Shown here piece after piece: positions 1 through 10,317 of a DNA stretch of 64,000 nt (its first letter is position 1; each line of letters begins with the position of its first letter). The DNA lies in NCBI RefSeq assembly GCF_000348985.1, contig NC_035924.1, positions 124,001-188,000 on the forward strand. Direction: 5' to 3'. Below the pieces are notes generated by a model. It was given only the letters and a program-made list of their open reading frames with translations. It did no database searches and was not told the DNA's origin. The DNA comes from Huiozyma naganishii CBS 8797 (Eukaryota; Ascomycota; Saccharomycetes; Saccharomycetales; Saccharomycetaceae). The translations under genes were made by a program, and so were the position numbers.

Positions 1-859
1 TGTTGAGCAGCGAGTCGCAGGTCGTGCAGCCGTACTTGAGCTGGTCCAGCGCGGACATCTTGGCAACCTGAGCGAGTGTCGGTCTCGGAGGATACGCCTT
101 TGCACCCAGCTGTTCCCAGGAGTCCGCAAGCCCAGTCTCCTGAGTGAGGAACTGGTGTTGCAGGGACTCTGGTCGTGAATTGAGGTCCCCGACGATGATC
201 ACAGCGTATCCCGCCTCCGAGTAGAGTTGAGCAAGTCTGCTGAAGTCCCATGCTTGGCATGCCCTGTGGCAAGTGTAAGCGGCGTCCCCCGTGAGTGCAT
301 ACGGTGCGTGCATGTGGCTGTTCATAATGGCAAGCTTCCCTCCGGGGGACCCCGGCAGAGTGACCGTCGTGACAGCAACGGACTTCCCGACATACCAGTC
401 TCCCCGGAAGAATGCACTCGGCCTCCCGTTGATCGGGAATCGGTACAAAAACGAGGAATCGATGGGCCAGCAGGACAACAGCGCAAGCCCTGGTCCAGTG
501 AGAATCCCAGCGTAGAATATCCGATGGTATGGGTACTTGGAGTGACACCGTTCGACGATGTACTCCCAGTCCTCGCGACACCACACCTCTTGCAATGCGA
601 TAACGTCGTATTGACCAGTCGTAGGGGGCAGCCCATCGTCCCCGGACGTAGCCACACTCTCAAGAGCCATCTCTGCGGGGTCACCACCAGCGAGCATGTC
701 CGCCAACGCCCGCATCCGCACGCGCCGGTGCTTCGAGACCCACTTCAATCCCCACGTATTGAACGTCAGAAACCTGATCCGTAGCGGTGGACCCGCCCTA
801 CCTGGGCCCTCCACCTCGGCGGTAGACCCTGACTGCGATTGCAAACGTGCTGATTCCAT
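1..859 (-). CDS. ISC1: Inositol phosphosphingolipid phospholipase C (5' part; runs off the window)
   Basis: Seen: the minus strand from ATG 859-857 is open to the window edge, about 286 codons, and the 3' end is missing. The frame reads LTFNTWGLKWVSKHR near the start, then IALQEVWCRED (metal-binding Glu of the DNase I/sphingomyelinase fold), YPYHRIFYAG, and GDLNSRP (the conserved Asp-Asn pair). Known: Isc1 is the yeast neutral sphingomyelinase homologue. It is a Mg-dependent membrane enzyme that hydrolyses inositol phosphosphingolipids to ceramide at ER and mitochondrial membranes. The C-terminal membrane anchor would lie outside the window. Neighbour: divergent from SPC25, as YER019W and YER018C are in S. 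cerevisiae, which supports both calls. Confidence 0.93.
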   Translation of the reverse strand, partial: MESARLQSQSGSTAEVEGPGRAGPPLRIRFLTFNTWGLKWVSKHRRVRMRALADMLAGGDPAEMALESVATSGDDGLPPTTGQYDVIALQEVWCREDWEYIVERCHSKYPYHRIFYAGILTGPGLALLSCWPIDSSFLYRFPINGRPSAFFRGDWYVGKSVAVTTVTLPGSPGGKLAIMNSHMHAPYALTGDAAYTCHRACQAWDFSRLAQLYSEAGYAVIIVGDLNSRPESLQHQFLTQETGLADSWEQLGAKAYPPRPTLAQVAKMSALDQLKYGCTTCDSLLN

Positions 860-1165
860 TGCGAGACTGTGTCGGCCGCTGTCGGCGAACCCAACACCAT
901 CAATAGGGTCCTCTTCTCTCGTGAATAACGTTGTTGATTAAAGATTCGAAGAGCAACTCATCAACAACAACAACAACAACAGCAGGAAGAGGGCTCATCG
1001 CGTCGCGTGTTGGGCAACGCTGTGTGTGTGTGTTTGAGTGTTACGATAGTAGGGGTTCCGAATAGGTCACGTTTGTACTGATGTGCAGCGGATGCTGAGC
1101 GAGTGCGAATTGGTGTTGGGAGCACGCTAGCCTGGAGGAGCTGGACAAGTTGACGCGTCGCGTGC
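860..1165. other. Intergenic ISC1-SPC25, with short repeats
   Basis: This is a divergent promoter region holding a CAA trinucleotide run near 961-982 and a GT run near 1021-1034. Its last 80 bases may include 5' coding sequence of SPC25 in other frames (see findings). Confidence 0.5.
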
Positions 1166-1810
1166 ATGCGCAACCGGTCACAGATGGCCGCGCTGACCAA
1201 CAAAGAGCGCGAGCTGTCCGCGGAGCGGCGGACGCTCGAGACGGGGGAGGTTCCGCGTGTCACGAGGGAGGTGGAGGCCCTTGAAGTGCAGAACGGTGAG
1301 CTGCGCGGGAAGTGGCAGGGATTCGAGACGAAGCGAGCGCAGTTGCAGACGCAGCGGGATCAGTTGCAAAGGGAGGCTGCAGAGCTTACGGAATTGCTTG
1401 CTGAGAAGCAGGGACAAGTGGCCGCGCAGAGGGCGCGGCTCAGGGAGCAACGCGAGAGGGACAACCCGGAGCTGCGACTATACGAATCACTGCTCGGGCT
1501 TGCGGTCGACAACGCGGACGGACCCGCGGGCCACATCACGTTCACGTTCTCCAGGTTTGCAGCGGATAACATGGACAAGACGTGCAGCGTCACGGTGAAC
1601 GCTGGTGGGGACGGGGACACGGACACCAGTGCAGCGGTCGCAATTGTACGCTGCGTCCCGCAATTGGACGCCGATTCTGCGGACTACAAGCAATTGGAGG
1701 CCCTGTTGAATGAGACGGGTCGTCTCCCGGAGTTCATATACCGTGCAAGGGTGCTGCTCGTCCAGAGATGCACAACCAGCGGGACTGGAGACTCTGGTGA
1801 CACGCTGTAA
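1166..1810 (+). CDS. SPC25: Ndc80 kinetochore complex subunit Spc25
   Basis: Role: Spc25 pairs with Spc24 to form the kinetochore-proximal end of the Ndc80 complex, which links centromeric chromatin to microtubules. Seen: residues about 10-105 are a charged Glu/Arg/Gln-rich coiled coil. A globular C-terminal domain follows, opening with PELRLYESLLGLAV, which resembles the start of the Spc25 RWD-like domain. The 214-residue length is close to the 221 of S. cerevisiae. The adjoining divergent ISC1 matches S. cerevisiae order. Odd: the first in-frame ATG follows an in-frame TGA at 1151-1153, and a helix-forming open frame just upstream lies in another phase, so the N-terminus may be wrong. Sequence similarity alone is moderate because Spc25 evolves fast. 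Confidence 0.82.
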   Translation: MRNRSQMAALTNKERELSAERRTLETGEVPRVTREVEALEVQNGELRGKWQGFETKRAQLQTQRDQLQREAAELTELLAEKQGQVAAQRARLREQRERDNPELRLYESLLGLAVDNADGPAGHITFTFSRFAADNMDKTCSVTVNAGGDGDTDTSAAVAIVRCVPQLDADSADYKQLEALLNETGRLPEFIYRARVLLVQRCTTSGTGDSGDTL

Positions 1811-1949
1811 CCCACTGGTCCTCTATGTGCAAAAATTTTCCACTGTGATGAAGACGCAGAACATGAGCACCACCACCAGCCAGCAGCAGCAGCGGTAACG
1901 TACCTGGACTCTTGACTGTGCATCTGTACTTCTGTTCGTGCCTAGGGGA

Positions 1950-3017
1950 ATGTTTGTTCACATTGCGTTGAGCATGTTGCTGGCCGTTTCGCCTACTGTG
2001 CGTGCGTCGCCAGGGGACAACCTGTTTGAGTTCGAGGACTGTTGCGATGCGTGTGTCGTGCAGAGACGGTGTGACGGTGGTCAATTGGGTGAAGACACGC
2101 CCATGGTGAACGCGTACTCTGCATACACTTTCAAGGAGTTGCCGGCGGTGTACTCTCGCTGGCTCGCGTGGGACTGTCACGCGGACTGCGACTACCAGTG
2201 CCAGCAGATTATCACGGGGGAGCGTGCCGAACAGAAGCTAGAACTGTACCAATTTCATGGGAAATGGCCCTTTGTGAGGGCTTTCGGGATGCAGGAGTTC
2301 TTTTCTACAGTGTTCAGTGTTGCGAACTTCGTCCCTCACTACTGGGGATACAAGCGGATAGCGGGGAAGCTGGCACGACAGGGCCAGACGACCCCAGCGA
2401 GGACGAACGCGCTGCAGAATTACCTTGCGGTTGCGGTTGCCGGGATGTGCGCGTGGAGTGCGAGCACTGTGTTCCACTTCCGGGACCTGCTCGTCACAGA
2501 GAAGCTGGACTACTTCTTCGCTGGACTCACGGTGCTCAGCGCATTCCACGCATTGTTCATCCGGATGACAGGGATGTATGCGCTGCCCAAGCTGCGCACC
2601 TGGTTTACGCGGTCCGTCGTGGCCATCTTCGCTTTGCACTTGCTCCGCCTGTACATCGACTGGTCGTACACGTACAACATGCGCTTCAACGTCTTCTTCG
2701 GGTGCCTACAGTACTTGTTAATTCTGCAACTGTCGTACCAGAACTATAAGCTACTGCGGTCCCGCCGCAGTGGGCGCGGTCACAGCCCTCAGGGCGCGCT
2801 GCTATGGCACCTGTGCGTGGTACCTGTGTTGCTCGTCGTCTCAACCTCGATGGCGATGTCCCTTGAGCTGTTCGACTTCTTCAGCTACAGGTTCCAAATT
2901 GACGCACATGCGCTGTGGCACCTGGCAACAGTCGTGCCCTCATACTACCTGTACGAGTTCCTTCTACGGGACTACGACTACATCGTGGAACCCAAGACGC
3001 AGCGCACCCTTCTTTGA
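1950..3017 (+). CDS. PER1: ER membrane GPI-anchor lipid-remodelling phospholipase A2 Per1
   Basis: Role: Per1 removes the sn-2 acyl chain of GPI-anchored proteins in the ER so that a C26 chain can be added by Gup1. Seen: 355 residues from ATG 1950; the frame is open a few codons further upstream but has no earlier ATG. There is an N-terminal signal sequence (residues 1-18), a cysteine-rich luminal part (CCDAC, CHADCDYQC), and then several membrane spans with the SASTVFHFRD segment and a conserved His near the C-terminus (HALWHLATVVPSYY), typical of the CREST hydrolase superfamily. S. cerevisiae Per1 is 357 residues. Neighbours: it precedes the YCR043C-like gene and TAF2 in the same order and orientation as YCR044C-YCR043C-YCR042C. 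Confidence 0.95.
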   Translation: MFVHIALSMLLAVSPTVRASPGDNLFEFEDCCDACVVQRRCDGGQLGEDTPMVNAYSAYTFKELPAVYSRWLAWDCHADCDYQCQQIITGERAEQKLELYQFHGKWPFVRAFGMQEFFSTVFSVANFVPHYWGYKRIAGKLARQGQTTPARTNALQNYLAVAVAGMCAWSASTVFHFRDLLVTEKLDYFFAGLTVLSAFHALFIRMTGMYALPKLRTWFTRSVVAIFALHLLRLYIDWSYTYNMRFNVFFGCLQYLLILQLSYQNYKLLRSRRSGRGHSPQGALLWHLCVVPVLLVVSTSMAMSLELFDFFSYRFQIDAHALWHLATVVPSYYLYEFLLRDYDYIVEPKTQRTLL

Positions 3018-3250
3018 ACACTGCAGCTTGCGAATACAAACAACTACAACCAACTACGTACGCAGGACTATGTATCTATAGAATCATGGGCGCAGCAGCG
3101 ACCCGTCACATACACACACCTCATCCTTCTAGAAGGTATTACCATCCATCACTACTACTATTACTAGTTGTTAAATTTGAATAGAGATCGACTGAACTAC
3201 AGAAGCAAGAGACGTTTGTTGCAGTAGAGACGTACAGAAGACTCTGCGCG

Positions 3251-3691
3251 ATGATCCCGTACATGCCGGACCAGGCGCTGCTCAGGGAACACATTTACCG
3301 CGAGACAGGCGACCTTGATGTCGTGCTGGACAAGGAAACGTTCGACAGTCACGGCGGGTTTAAAGCGACGCGCCAATTTGGCCTCGGGTACTTCAACTAC
3401 CAGCCGTGCTTGCACGACGAGGTGTATGAGAAGTCTCTGTTCGACATGTGGCGTTGCAACGTGTACGACCACTTCGTCAGCTACTTCATCATTCTGCTCG
3501 TCGTCGTTGTGTGGTGGGTTGCGTTTCTGTGCGTCGACTTCAACAGTCTCATACAGACCGTGCAGCGTCAACTGCGGAGGGCCGTCTCCACATTTCAGGG
3601 CAACGGCAGCAATGGGGACAGCAAGAGGCACCATGGTACAGAGATAGTCTACGAGAACCATGACTTCGAGTATCATCACGTCAAGGCGTAG
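3251..3691 (+). CDS. Small single-pass membrane protein, YCR043C-like
   Basis: Seen: 146 residues with one strong membrane span at about residues 74-96 (SYFIILLVVVVWWVAFLCV), a soluble N-terminal half and a basic/polar C-terminal tail. The assignment rests mainly on position: it lies between PER1 and TAF2 in the same orientation, exactly where S. cerevisiae has YCR043C, a small protein of unknown function reported at the Golgi. I cannot state a molecular role. The start ATG 3251 is the first in the frame. Confidence 0.8.
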   Translation: MIPYMPDQALLREHIYRETGDLDVVLDKETFDSHGGFKATRQFGLGYFNYQPCLHDEVYEKSLFDMWRCNVYDHFVSYFIILLVVVVWWVAFLCVDFNSLIQTVQRQLRRAVSTFQGNGSNGDSKRHHGTEIVYENHDFEYHHVKA

Positions 3692-3980
3692 GGAGAGATA
3701 AAGTATTGTGGCACGGGGAAGCTAGGGTCAATTGCATAGAATCCCCCCTCCGCAACGACCAGCAATTGTGTATATGTACGTAACGGTGTATAACGTGGCG
3801 CCGGTGAAAGCCAACGGACCTGCCAGTGTGTCACCATGAACCGGTTTCCAACCGGTCACAGTGGGATTTTTGTTCACAATATTAGAACTTGCGAAGGAAG
3901 AAGACCAGCGCAGACCTGTAGAAAGAGAAAGAGAGAGAAGCTTGGACCCTCTGTCACAGTCAGAGCTATTTGTGAAGGGG

Positions 3981-6900
3981 ATGTCGATCTCTATGGCTAA
4001 TACCCCACAGCTGTCTCTTTTAGACGGTGTCTCTGGCACTGGGCCTGGCGAATTCGCCAAGTATCGCGCCTTCAAAGTGGCGCACCAGCGGGTTGCGCTC
4101 GACGTGAACCTGCTGGACCACACGGTGCGGGGCACCACTGACATCATACTGATTCCGCTGATCCAGAAGCTGGACTACGTTGCATTCAATTGTAAGGACC
4201 TCGACGTGCTGGACGTGTACATCGAGAACAGGCGGTGTGAACAATACATTCACGAGCTGCCACACACTGCAGTCTACAACAAGTTTACCGGGGGAGTTCG
4301 CAACGTGCTGTACAGGGACAACTCTGTTGAACAGTCGCACTTTCTCAGGGAGAAGTTTGCGGACCTGAACGAGCGGCCAGAGGAGAAGGATGTCGCACAG
4401 CTCGTCATCAAGATCCCATCCTCGATCAAGATCAAGTTGCAGGATACCAGCTCGCTCGCAAACTACACACCCGTGACGCCGTCCATCAGGAGCACCCCGG
4501 GGAATGCAGACACGGTGTTTACGCCGATCACCATCAAAGTAGAGTACAAAGTGCGGGATCCGCAAACGGGAGTCCGTTTCGACACGTTATTTGAGGACAA
4601 ACCGTACCTATGGAATGCCTACACTACAAACTCGGAGATATGCTCCACGGCGTCGTATTGGATGCCCTGTGTGGACTCTTTGGACGAGAAGTGCGCATGG
4701 GAGCTCGAGATAAGCGTCCCGAGAAAGATCAAGGATATCGGCTGCACCAAGATAATAGGGCAGCAGCAACAGCAACAACAGCATCAGAATCAACAACAAT
4801 CCGCGGCGTTCCAGAGAAACAAACTGAAACGTCAAAATTCAACCCGCGGTGGGAACGGCGGCGATGAGGACGACGACGACGACGACGACGAAGATGAAGA
4901 CGACGAAGATGAATACGATGACGACAGATTTGTAGAGGATGGAAGCAATTTCTGGAACAGAGACATCAAAGTATGCTGTCCAGAATTTTCGACAATGAAA
5001 GAACTGGCACACCCAACAGACCTTGCCAAGAAAGTGTTTACTTTCCAGATATTCAATCCTGTAGCGCCACACCACATCGGCTGGGCAGTCGCATCCTTTA
5101 ATGTCTGGGAAGTCCCCGCAATTCCCTCCTCGGGGGATGATGTGGATGACTTGGACGACGAGAACGACGAAATGAACGGGATTGATGGCCAAACGGGAGC
5201 ACACGACGCTCACGATGAAGCAGTGGAGGAGAACGGAGACGTCATACCAATAAAAGTGTACACGCTCCCCACAAGGGACATCAACGAGGAATTGGTCCTC
5301 AACTCAACGGTCGTGTGCCAGCGAATCGTCGACTTCTATTCGAAAGAGTTCGGATCCTACCCATTCACATCTTACGCATTGGTCTTCTTGCCCACGCTAG
5401 CAAACAACACCATGGACTTTGCAGGTATGACGCTGTGCAACACCAGACTGCTGTACCCGCCCACGGTACAAGATTTGATGTTCTCCACCACTGATCAGCT
5501 CGCACTGTCCATCGCGACGCAGTGGTCTGGCGTGAATATCACCCCCTTGGAGATGAACGACATGTGGTGCTGTATCGGTATGGCAGGATACATGGCTATT
5601 CAAGTATCCAAACTGCTTTATGGTAACAACGAATTCAAGTACAGGTTGAAGCTGAACAGCGAAAAGATTGTAGAGAATGATTTTGAGAGACCGCCCCTGG
5701 GGACCGCTTTCCAGGGGGTGTCCTGGCCCGTGTCTAACACGAGTAAAGACATGGACTTCATAAGATTGAAGGCGCCAATGGTGCTCTACATCCTGGATAG
5801 ACGCATGACAAAGACAGAAAGATCCTTTGGGATGTCGCGTATTTTACCGAAAATGTTCCTGCAAGCGATGTCCGGGGAGTTGCCCAACAACTCTTTGTCG
5901 TCAGCACACTTTCAGCACGTATGTGAGAGAGTTAACAAAAACAGATTAGAGTCGTTCTTCCAACAATGGGTGTACGGTGCCGGCGTTCCCGTTTTCAGGA
6001 TTACCCAACGGTATAACAAGAAGAGGATGGTCATTGAGATGGGGATAAGACAATGTCAGAACCAGGACTCTGAATCACACTCGAGGAAGGTAGTCGGTTC
6101 TGATGGATTTTTCAAAAGCGCTATGAATTACATCGAAACGCCAAATCGAAACACACCGTCGTTCTTTACTGGGTCCATGACCATTAGGATCCATGAGAGT
6201 GACGGTACCCCTTACGAGCATATTGTCGAATTGAAGGACACATACACCAAGATAGACATTCAGTACAACACGAAATATAGAAGAATGAGGGGGAGGAAAG
6301 TTGTAGCGACGCCGAAGGAGGAAAGTTTGGAAAGATCAACGAGTAATCTGGCTGCCTCCAAGGTTGTCGCAGTGGACGAGGATGATATTCCAAAATTGGG
6401 GACCGTGCTGACTTCTGCGGAAGACTGTTACAAATGGAAACTCACAGATATTGCCAAGACAACGGAGGGCAACGAGGCGTTGCTAATGAACGAGGCGTTC
6501 GAATGGATCAGAATCGACTCTGATTTCGAATGGCTTTGTAAAGTCCACATCAATCAACCCGATTACATGTTTGCATCCCAGCTGAGGCAAGACGGTGACG
6601 TCGAGGCGCAAATCGACAGTATTCGATACTACCAGGACGTCATTATGGACTCAAACCAACAGTCACTGGTCTATTCATCAATTTTGACAAGGACTGCTAT
6701 GGACGAGAAGTACTTCTACGGTGTAAGACTTGAGGCTTGTAAAGCACTCTCCCAATACGTGTATAAACAACCAGAAAGTCCCAATGAATCAGAATTTGTT
6801 GGTGGGTCCAAACATTTAATTAAAATCTTCCAAGAGTTATTCTGTTTTGATGATTCCAATGTCCCCAAAAGTAACGATTTCAGCATTATTCAAAAGTACT

Positions 6901-8240
6901 TCCTGCAAAAGTGGATTCCTAAATACTTGTCCCAGGTAAAGAGCGAGACGAACGAGTGTCCGAAATTTGTCAAAAACTTTCTGCTGGATATTTTAACTTA
7001 CAACGAAAACTCGGAGAATCCGTTTGATGACAGTTTCTATCTGGCGAATCTGATCAGTTGTGTAATTGACAGTATTTTGCACGATCACGACGATACGGAA
7101 TTTTTGCACAGAATCATGGGTCAGCTTCACAGGTACGAAAATCTAGACAAGTGGATGCCCTCCTATCAAGTTCTGGTTACAAGGACCATTCTGAACCAAA
7201 AACTGAAATTGAACATAGAGGGTCTCTACACTTTTGAGAATTTGAAGGATGTGTTAGAATATTCGTTGAATATCGAGCACATTTGGAAGCACTATTACAA
7301 TGCTGATGTGATAAAGATTCGTGACGGTATTGAAGATATCTCACTTTTGGCCTTCAAAATATTGTTGGTGGAAGGTGGGATCAAGAACAAATTTGCCCTG
7401 AAATACTTCTTTGAAACGTTGTGTTTTACTCCTGACGTGTACGTTAAGGAGAAGCTGATAGATGTGTTGATCGACTCAATCAACACGATAGTGGGCCAGA
7501 AGCCGTTGGATAAACTCGACGACGATATCCTATACCTGACAGAGAAGATAATTCCGAAGAACATCAATTTTGACAACGAGGAAGAGGCGCGTGCGTTTGT
7601 GCTTGCCGATGGTGACATGGAATTGTACAACAGGAAGGAACTGAAGATGCGGACGCACATTGCCGGTCAAATTTCATTACTGAGGAAAAGGTTTAAGGAC
7701 TACAAGCCGTTAAAAAAAATTCTGTGGGATGTCCTGCACACGCCATTCCTGAGTCTGTACCAAAGGAAGCGCCTCTTTGACGTGTGTCGCGTAATGTACA
7801 CACTCAGGGACAGCTTTGAGGTTGTCCTTCGGGCCCCGCGGGTGAAGAAACTAGTAGCGAAGTACGAGGGCGACAACAAGGTGGTCATCAAACGGGACAG
7901 TATTTTGAAGGTTCATCTTTCCGCATCTAAAGTGAAATTCAACGCAACTAAGCCAAACGTGATACCTACGCCAGCGCAAACCAAGAAAAAGGCTACCCAG
8001 CAGCAGCAGCAGCAGCCGAAAGTGGACACCAAGCGTGCAGCACAACCTCCAAAATCGCAGGCTGTCGCCGTGAACAAGATAGGCATCCTTCCAGTGCGGT
8101 TTGTGAGGTTCTCGGACCAGTACAAGAAGGTAAGCGTATCCTCGCAGCCCTTCAGCGACCGCGTCACCGTCACGAGGGCCAACTCGCGGTCCTTCATCGT
8201 CAGGATCAAGTACAGAACCGCTTCTTACCCGGAACATTGA
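3981..8240 (+). CDS. TAF2: TFIID subunit Taf2
   Basis: Role: Taf2 is a TFIID subunit that contacts promoter DNA around the initiator and binds Taf8. Seen: 1419 residues from ATG 3981; the frame is open further upstream without an ATG. Residues about 20-700 have the M1 aminopeptidase-like fold (HQRVALDVNLLDH, YPFTSYALVFLP, MDFAGMTLCNTRLLYP). The zinc-binding HExxH motif is lost: the matching stretch reads SIATQWSGVNITP, so it is not a peptidase. A Gln-rich run (residues about 260-275) and an acidic Asp/Glu run (about 295-316) form an inserted low-complexity loop, and another Gln run lies near residue 1340. S. cerevisiae Taf2 is 1407 residues. Neighbours: in S. cerevisiae this gene (YCR042C) directly borders MAT; here four genes intervene. 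Confidence 0.97.
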   Translation: MSISMANTPQLSLLDGVSGTGPGEFAKYRAFKVAHQRVALDVNLLDHTVRGTTDIILIPLIQKLDYVAFNCKDLDVLDVYIENRRCEQYIHELPHTAVYNKFTGGVRNVLYRDNSVEQSHFLREKFADLNERPEEKDVAQLVIKIPSSIKIKLQDTSSLANYTPVTPSIRSTPGNADTVFTPITIKVEYKVRDPQTGVRFDTLFEDKPYLWNAYTTNSEICSTASYWMPCVDSLDEKCAWELEISVPRKIKDIGCTKIIGQQQQQQQHQNQQQSAAFQRNKLKRQNSTRGGNGGDEDDDDDDDEDEDDEDEYDDDRFVEDGSNFWNRDIKVCCPEFSTMKELAHPTDLAKKVFTFQIFNPVAPHHIGWAVASFNVWEVPAIPSSGDDVDDLDDENDEMNGIDGQTGAHDAHDEAVEENGDVIPIKVYTLPTRDINEELVLNSTVVCQRIVDFYSKEFGSYPFTSYALVFLPTLANNTMDFAGMTLCNTRLLYPPTVQDLMFSTTDQLALSIATQWSGVNITPLEMNDMWCCIGMAGYMAIQVSKLLYGNNEFKYRLKLNSEKIVENDFERPPLGTAFQGVSWPVSNTSKDMDFIRLKAPMVLYILDRRMTKTERSFGMSRILPKMFLQAMSGELPNNSLSSAHFQHVCERVNKNRLESFFQQWVYGAGVPVFRITQRYNKKRMVIEMGIRQCQNQDSESHSRKVVGSDGFFKSAMNYIETPNRNTPSFFTGSMTIRIHESDGTPYEHIVELKDTYTKIDIQYNTKYRRMRGRKVVATPKEESLERSTSNLAASKVVAVDEDDIPKLGTVLTSAEDCYKWKLTDIAKTTEGNEALLMNEAFEWIRIDSDFEWLCKVHINQPDYMFASQLRQDGDVEAQIDSIRYYQDVIMDSNQQSLVYSSILTRTAMDEKYFYGVRLEACKALSQYVYKQPESPNESEFVGGSKHLIKIFQELFCFDDSNVPKSNDFSIIQKYFLQKWIPKYLSQVKSETNECPKFVKNFLLDILTYNENSENPFDDSFYLANLISCVIDSILHDHDDTEFLHRIMGQLHRYENLDKWMPSYQVLVTRTILNQKLKLNIEGLYTFENLKDVLEYSLNIEHIWKHYYNADVIKIRDGIEDISLLAFKILLVEGGIKNKFALKYFFETLCFTPDVYVKEKLIDVLIDSINTIVGQKPLDKLDDDILYLTEKIIPKNINFDNEEEARAFVLADGDMELYNRKELKMRTHIAGQISLLRKRFKDYKPLKKILWDVLHTPFLSLYQRKRLFDVCRVMYTLRDSFEVVLRAPRVKKLVAKYEGDNKVVIKRDSILKVHLSASKVKFNATKPNVIPTPAQTKKKATQQQQQQPKVDTKRAAQPPKSQAVAVNKIGILPVRFVRFSDQYKKVSVSSQPFSDRVTVTRANSRSFIVRIKYRTASYPEH

Positions 8241-8421
8241 AAATATTTTGATTTCTCGGGACCTCTTTGACTCAACAGGAAGGTGCGCAGCCGATGACTT
8301 CGCTGTACATAAAGCAGCTAGAGAGAGCGCTAATTGGTTTGCTCCGAGGCTCAAGGATCCGCGTATCTTCTCACTGTGTCTTGTGCTTGGACGAAGCTGT
8401 TGTCAGTCGTTCCACGTGGAA

Positions 8422-10317
8422 ATGGTTGCCCGATCTCGGCTCCTATTCTTTAGCATACTTGAGTGGACCCACTTTTCCGCTGCTGCAAGTGTATCGGTGT
8501 TAGATGATGCAGTCAATATTACATCACATGCGACCTCTGTAAGTGCGAATCACAGTACTGGGGGCACTTCTAGAGTAGACGGTGGGAATGTCACTATGCA
8601 CAACCTCACCGAGAAAATACCGGTGAATGCATCTGCGGATCCTCTTCCTAAGTTAGGGGAAGTGAAATCGGAAGATGTGTCCGTGAACAGTACAGAGACA
8701 TTCCTTTCATTCAATGAGTGGAAACAATTGAAGGAGAGGGACTTCGAGATGCATGAAAAACTGGAGAATATCAAAAATAGGAGGAAGATAGATCCGTCTT
8801 GCTTGAGGGATGGGGAATGTATAGGAGAGGAGATGGAGATAGACATTGATGTTTTCAAATCTGGTGACGACGGCACGGAGTTAGCGGATGAACCTGAGGG
8901 GAAATTGTACAAGGATAAATTCAACTTTGCCTCGTTGGACTGTGCCGCGACGATGGTCAAGACAAACTCGGAGGCATCCGGGGCAACCTCCATTTTGATA
9001 GAGAACAAGGACAAGTACCTGTTGAATCCGTGTTCTGCTGCTAAGAAGTTTGTGGTCATTGAGTTATGTGAGGACATTTTGGTTGAAGAGTTGGTCATGG
9101 CAAACTTTGAGTATTTCTCGTCGACATTCAAAAGATTCAGAGTATCCGTTTCAAGCAGGTTCCCTGCACCGAAAAATGGGTGGAACGTTCTTGGAGAGTT
9201 TGAAGGTGAAAACACAAGGGACCTACAACGGTTTGAGATTGCAAACCCGCAGATATGGGCCAAGTACGTTCGAATAGAATACCTGACTCACTACGATCAC
9301 GAATACTACTGCCCACTTTCCCTCGTGCGTGTACATGGGAAGACCATGATGGACGAGTTTAAACTGGCCGCACGGGAGGAGATTCAACAGGGTAAAGCAT
9401 TGGTCGACGCAGAGGCCGAGCATGAGTCGGCTGCGGCAGACACTGAAGAGAACCGCGATACTGTGGCCAGGACGACTGATAGCGATGAGCTAGAACGACC
9501 CAAACCTCTCGATTTTAAATCCTCTCCGAAAAACCACAAATATATCATGGAGAGTGAGTTACTGAACGATTCATGGGGTCTCCCTCAATTTGCTATTTTT
9601 GACAACATTACCAGTCCGGACCCGCCGATTTCTGACCCTCTAAGGTTCTGTGAGGCGAGGTTAGAGCCTCTTCGTTTCGATGAGTTTTTGAAGGAGATCA
9701 ATTTCGCATTCAATTCGACAAGACGTGAGGGTGAAAACGATACCATCTGTGCGAACAACACGGGTTCTCTTGACAACAGCACAGCAATCAAGAATATAAC
9801 TGGCGCTGCTGCCAATGGTACTCTGGTCAATAAGACTGCGCCGCTGAACATCCCTCCACAGTTACCAGAGGAATCGATTTTCAAGAATATCATGAAGAGA
9901 ATCAACAAATTGGAGGTAAACGCCACTCTCACAGTGTTGTACTTAGAGGAGCAAAGTAAAATGCTTTCGAACTCGTTCAATGAGTTGGAAAGGACGTATC
10001 TGGTGCGATTCGACCACCTAGTAAACGCATTCAACGACACGATAATGAATAACATTGGTGCGTTGCAGGATTTTGCCGAGGAGCTCCGAGAACAATCGCT
10101 GAGTCTCCTGGATGGTCAAGGGAAGCTGGCTCCGTCGAGTAGCGAGGGGAGACTTGTTATGCTGGAGAGAGAAGTCCGCGTCCAGAAGAGGCTGCTGTAT
10201 TTCTGTCTCTGCCTACTGGCGTATTCGCTGTACCACGAGTACTTGAACAGTTTCCTCTTTGAGGATGATGATGTGGAGGACCTGGAGGGTGAAGTTGGCA
10301 GTACGAACAAGTACTGA
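8422..10317 (+). CDS. SLP1: SUN-like ER membrane protein Slp1
   Basis: Role: Slp1 acts with Emp65 in the ER membrane and protects newly made soluble luminal proteins from degradation. Seen: 631 residues from ATG 8422; the frame is open upstream without an ATG and starts just after the TAF2 stop. An N-terminal signal sequence is followed by a Ser/Thr/Asn-rich region. A SUN-like domain lies at about residues 165-315 (FNFASLDCAATMVKTN, SILIENKDKYLLNPC, FVVIELCEDILVEELVMANFE, YVRIEYLTHYDHEYYCPLS). Then come many N-glycosylation sites, a helical stretch and a C-terminal membrane segment near residues 590-610. S. cerevisiae Slp1 (YOR154W) is 587 residues. Its position between TAF2 and CLN3 is not the S. 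cerevisiae arrangement. Confidence 0.93.
   Translation: MVARSRLLFFSILEWTHFSAAASVSVLDDAVNITSHATSVSANHSTGGTSRVDGGNVTMHNLTEKIPVNASADPLPKLGEVKSEDVSVNSTETFLSFNEWKQLKERDFEMHEKLENIKNRRKIDPSCLRDGECIGEEMEIDIDVFKSGDDGTELADEPEGKLYKDKFNFASLDCAATMVKTNSEASGATSILIENKDKYLLNPCSAAKKFVVIELCEDILVEELVMANFEYFSSTFKRFRVSVSSRFPAPKNGWNVLGEFEGENTRDLQRFEIANPQIWAKYVRIEYLTHYDHEYYCPLSLVRVHGKTMMDEFKLAAREEIQQGKALVDAEAEHESAAADTEENRDTVARTTDSDELERPKPLDFKSSPKNHKYIMESELLNDSWGLPQFAIFDNITSPDPPISDPLRFCEARLEPLRFDEFLKEINFAFNSTRREGENDTICANNTGSLDNSTAIKNITGAAANGTLVNKTAPLNIPPQLPEESIFKNIMKRINKLEVNATLTVLYLEEQSKMLSNSFNELERTYLVRFDHLVNAFNDTIMNNIGALQDFAEELREQSLSLLDGQGKLAPSSSEGRLVMLEREVRVQKRLLYFCLCLLAYSLYHEYLNSFLFEDDDVEDLEGEVGSTNKY

Noticed and set aside
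5973..8016. Peptidase activity for Taf2
   Set aside because: The fold is aminopeptidase-like but the zinc-binding HExxH motif is absent, as in all Taf2 proteins.
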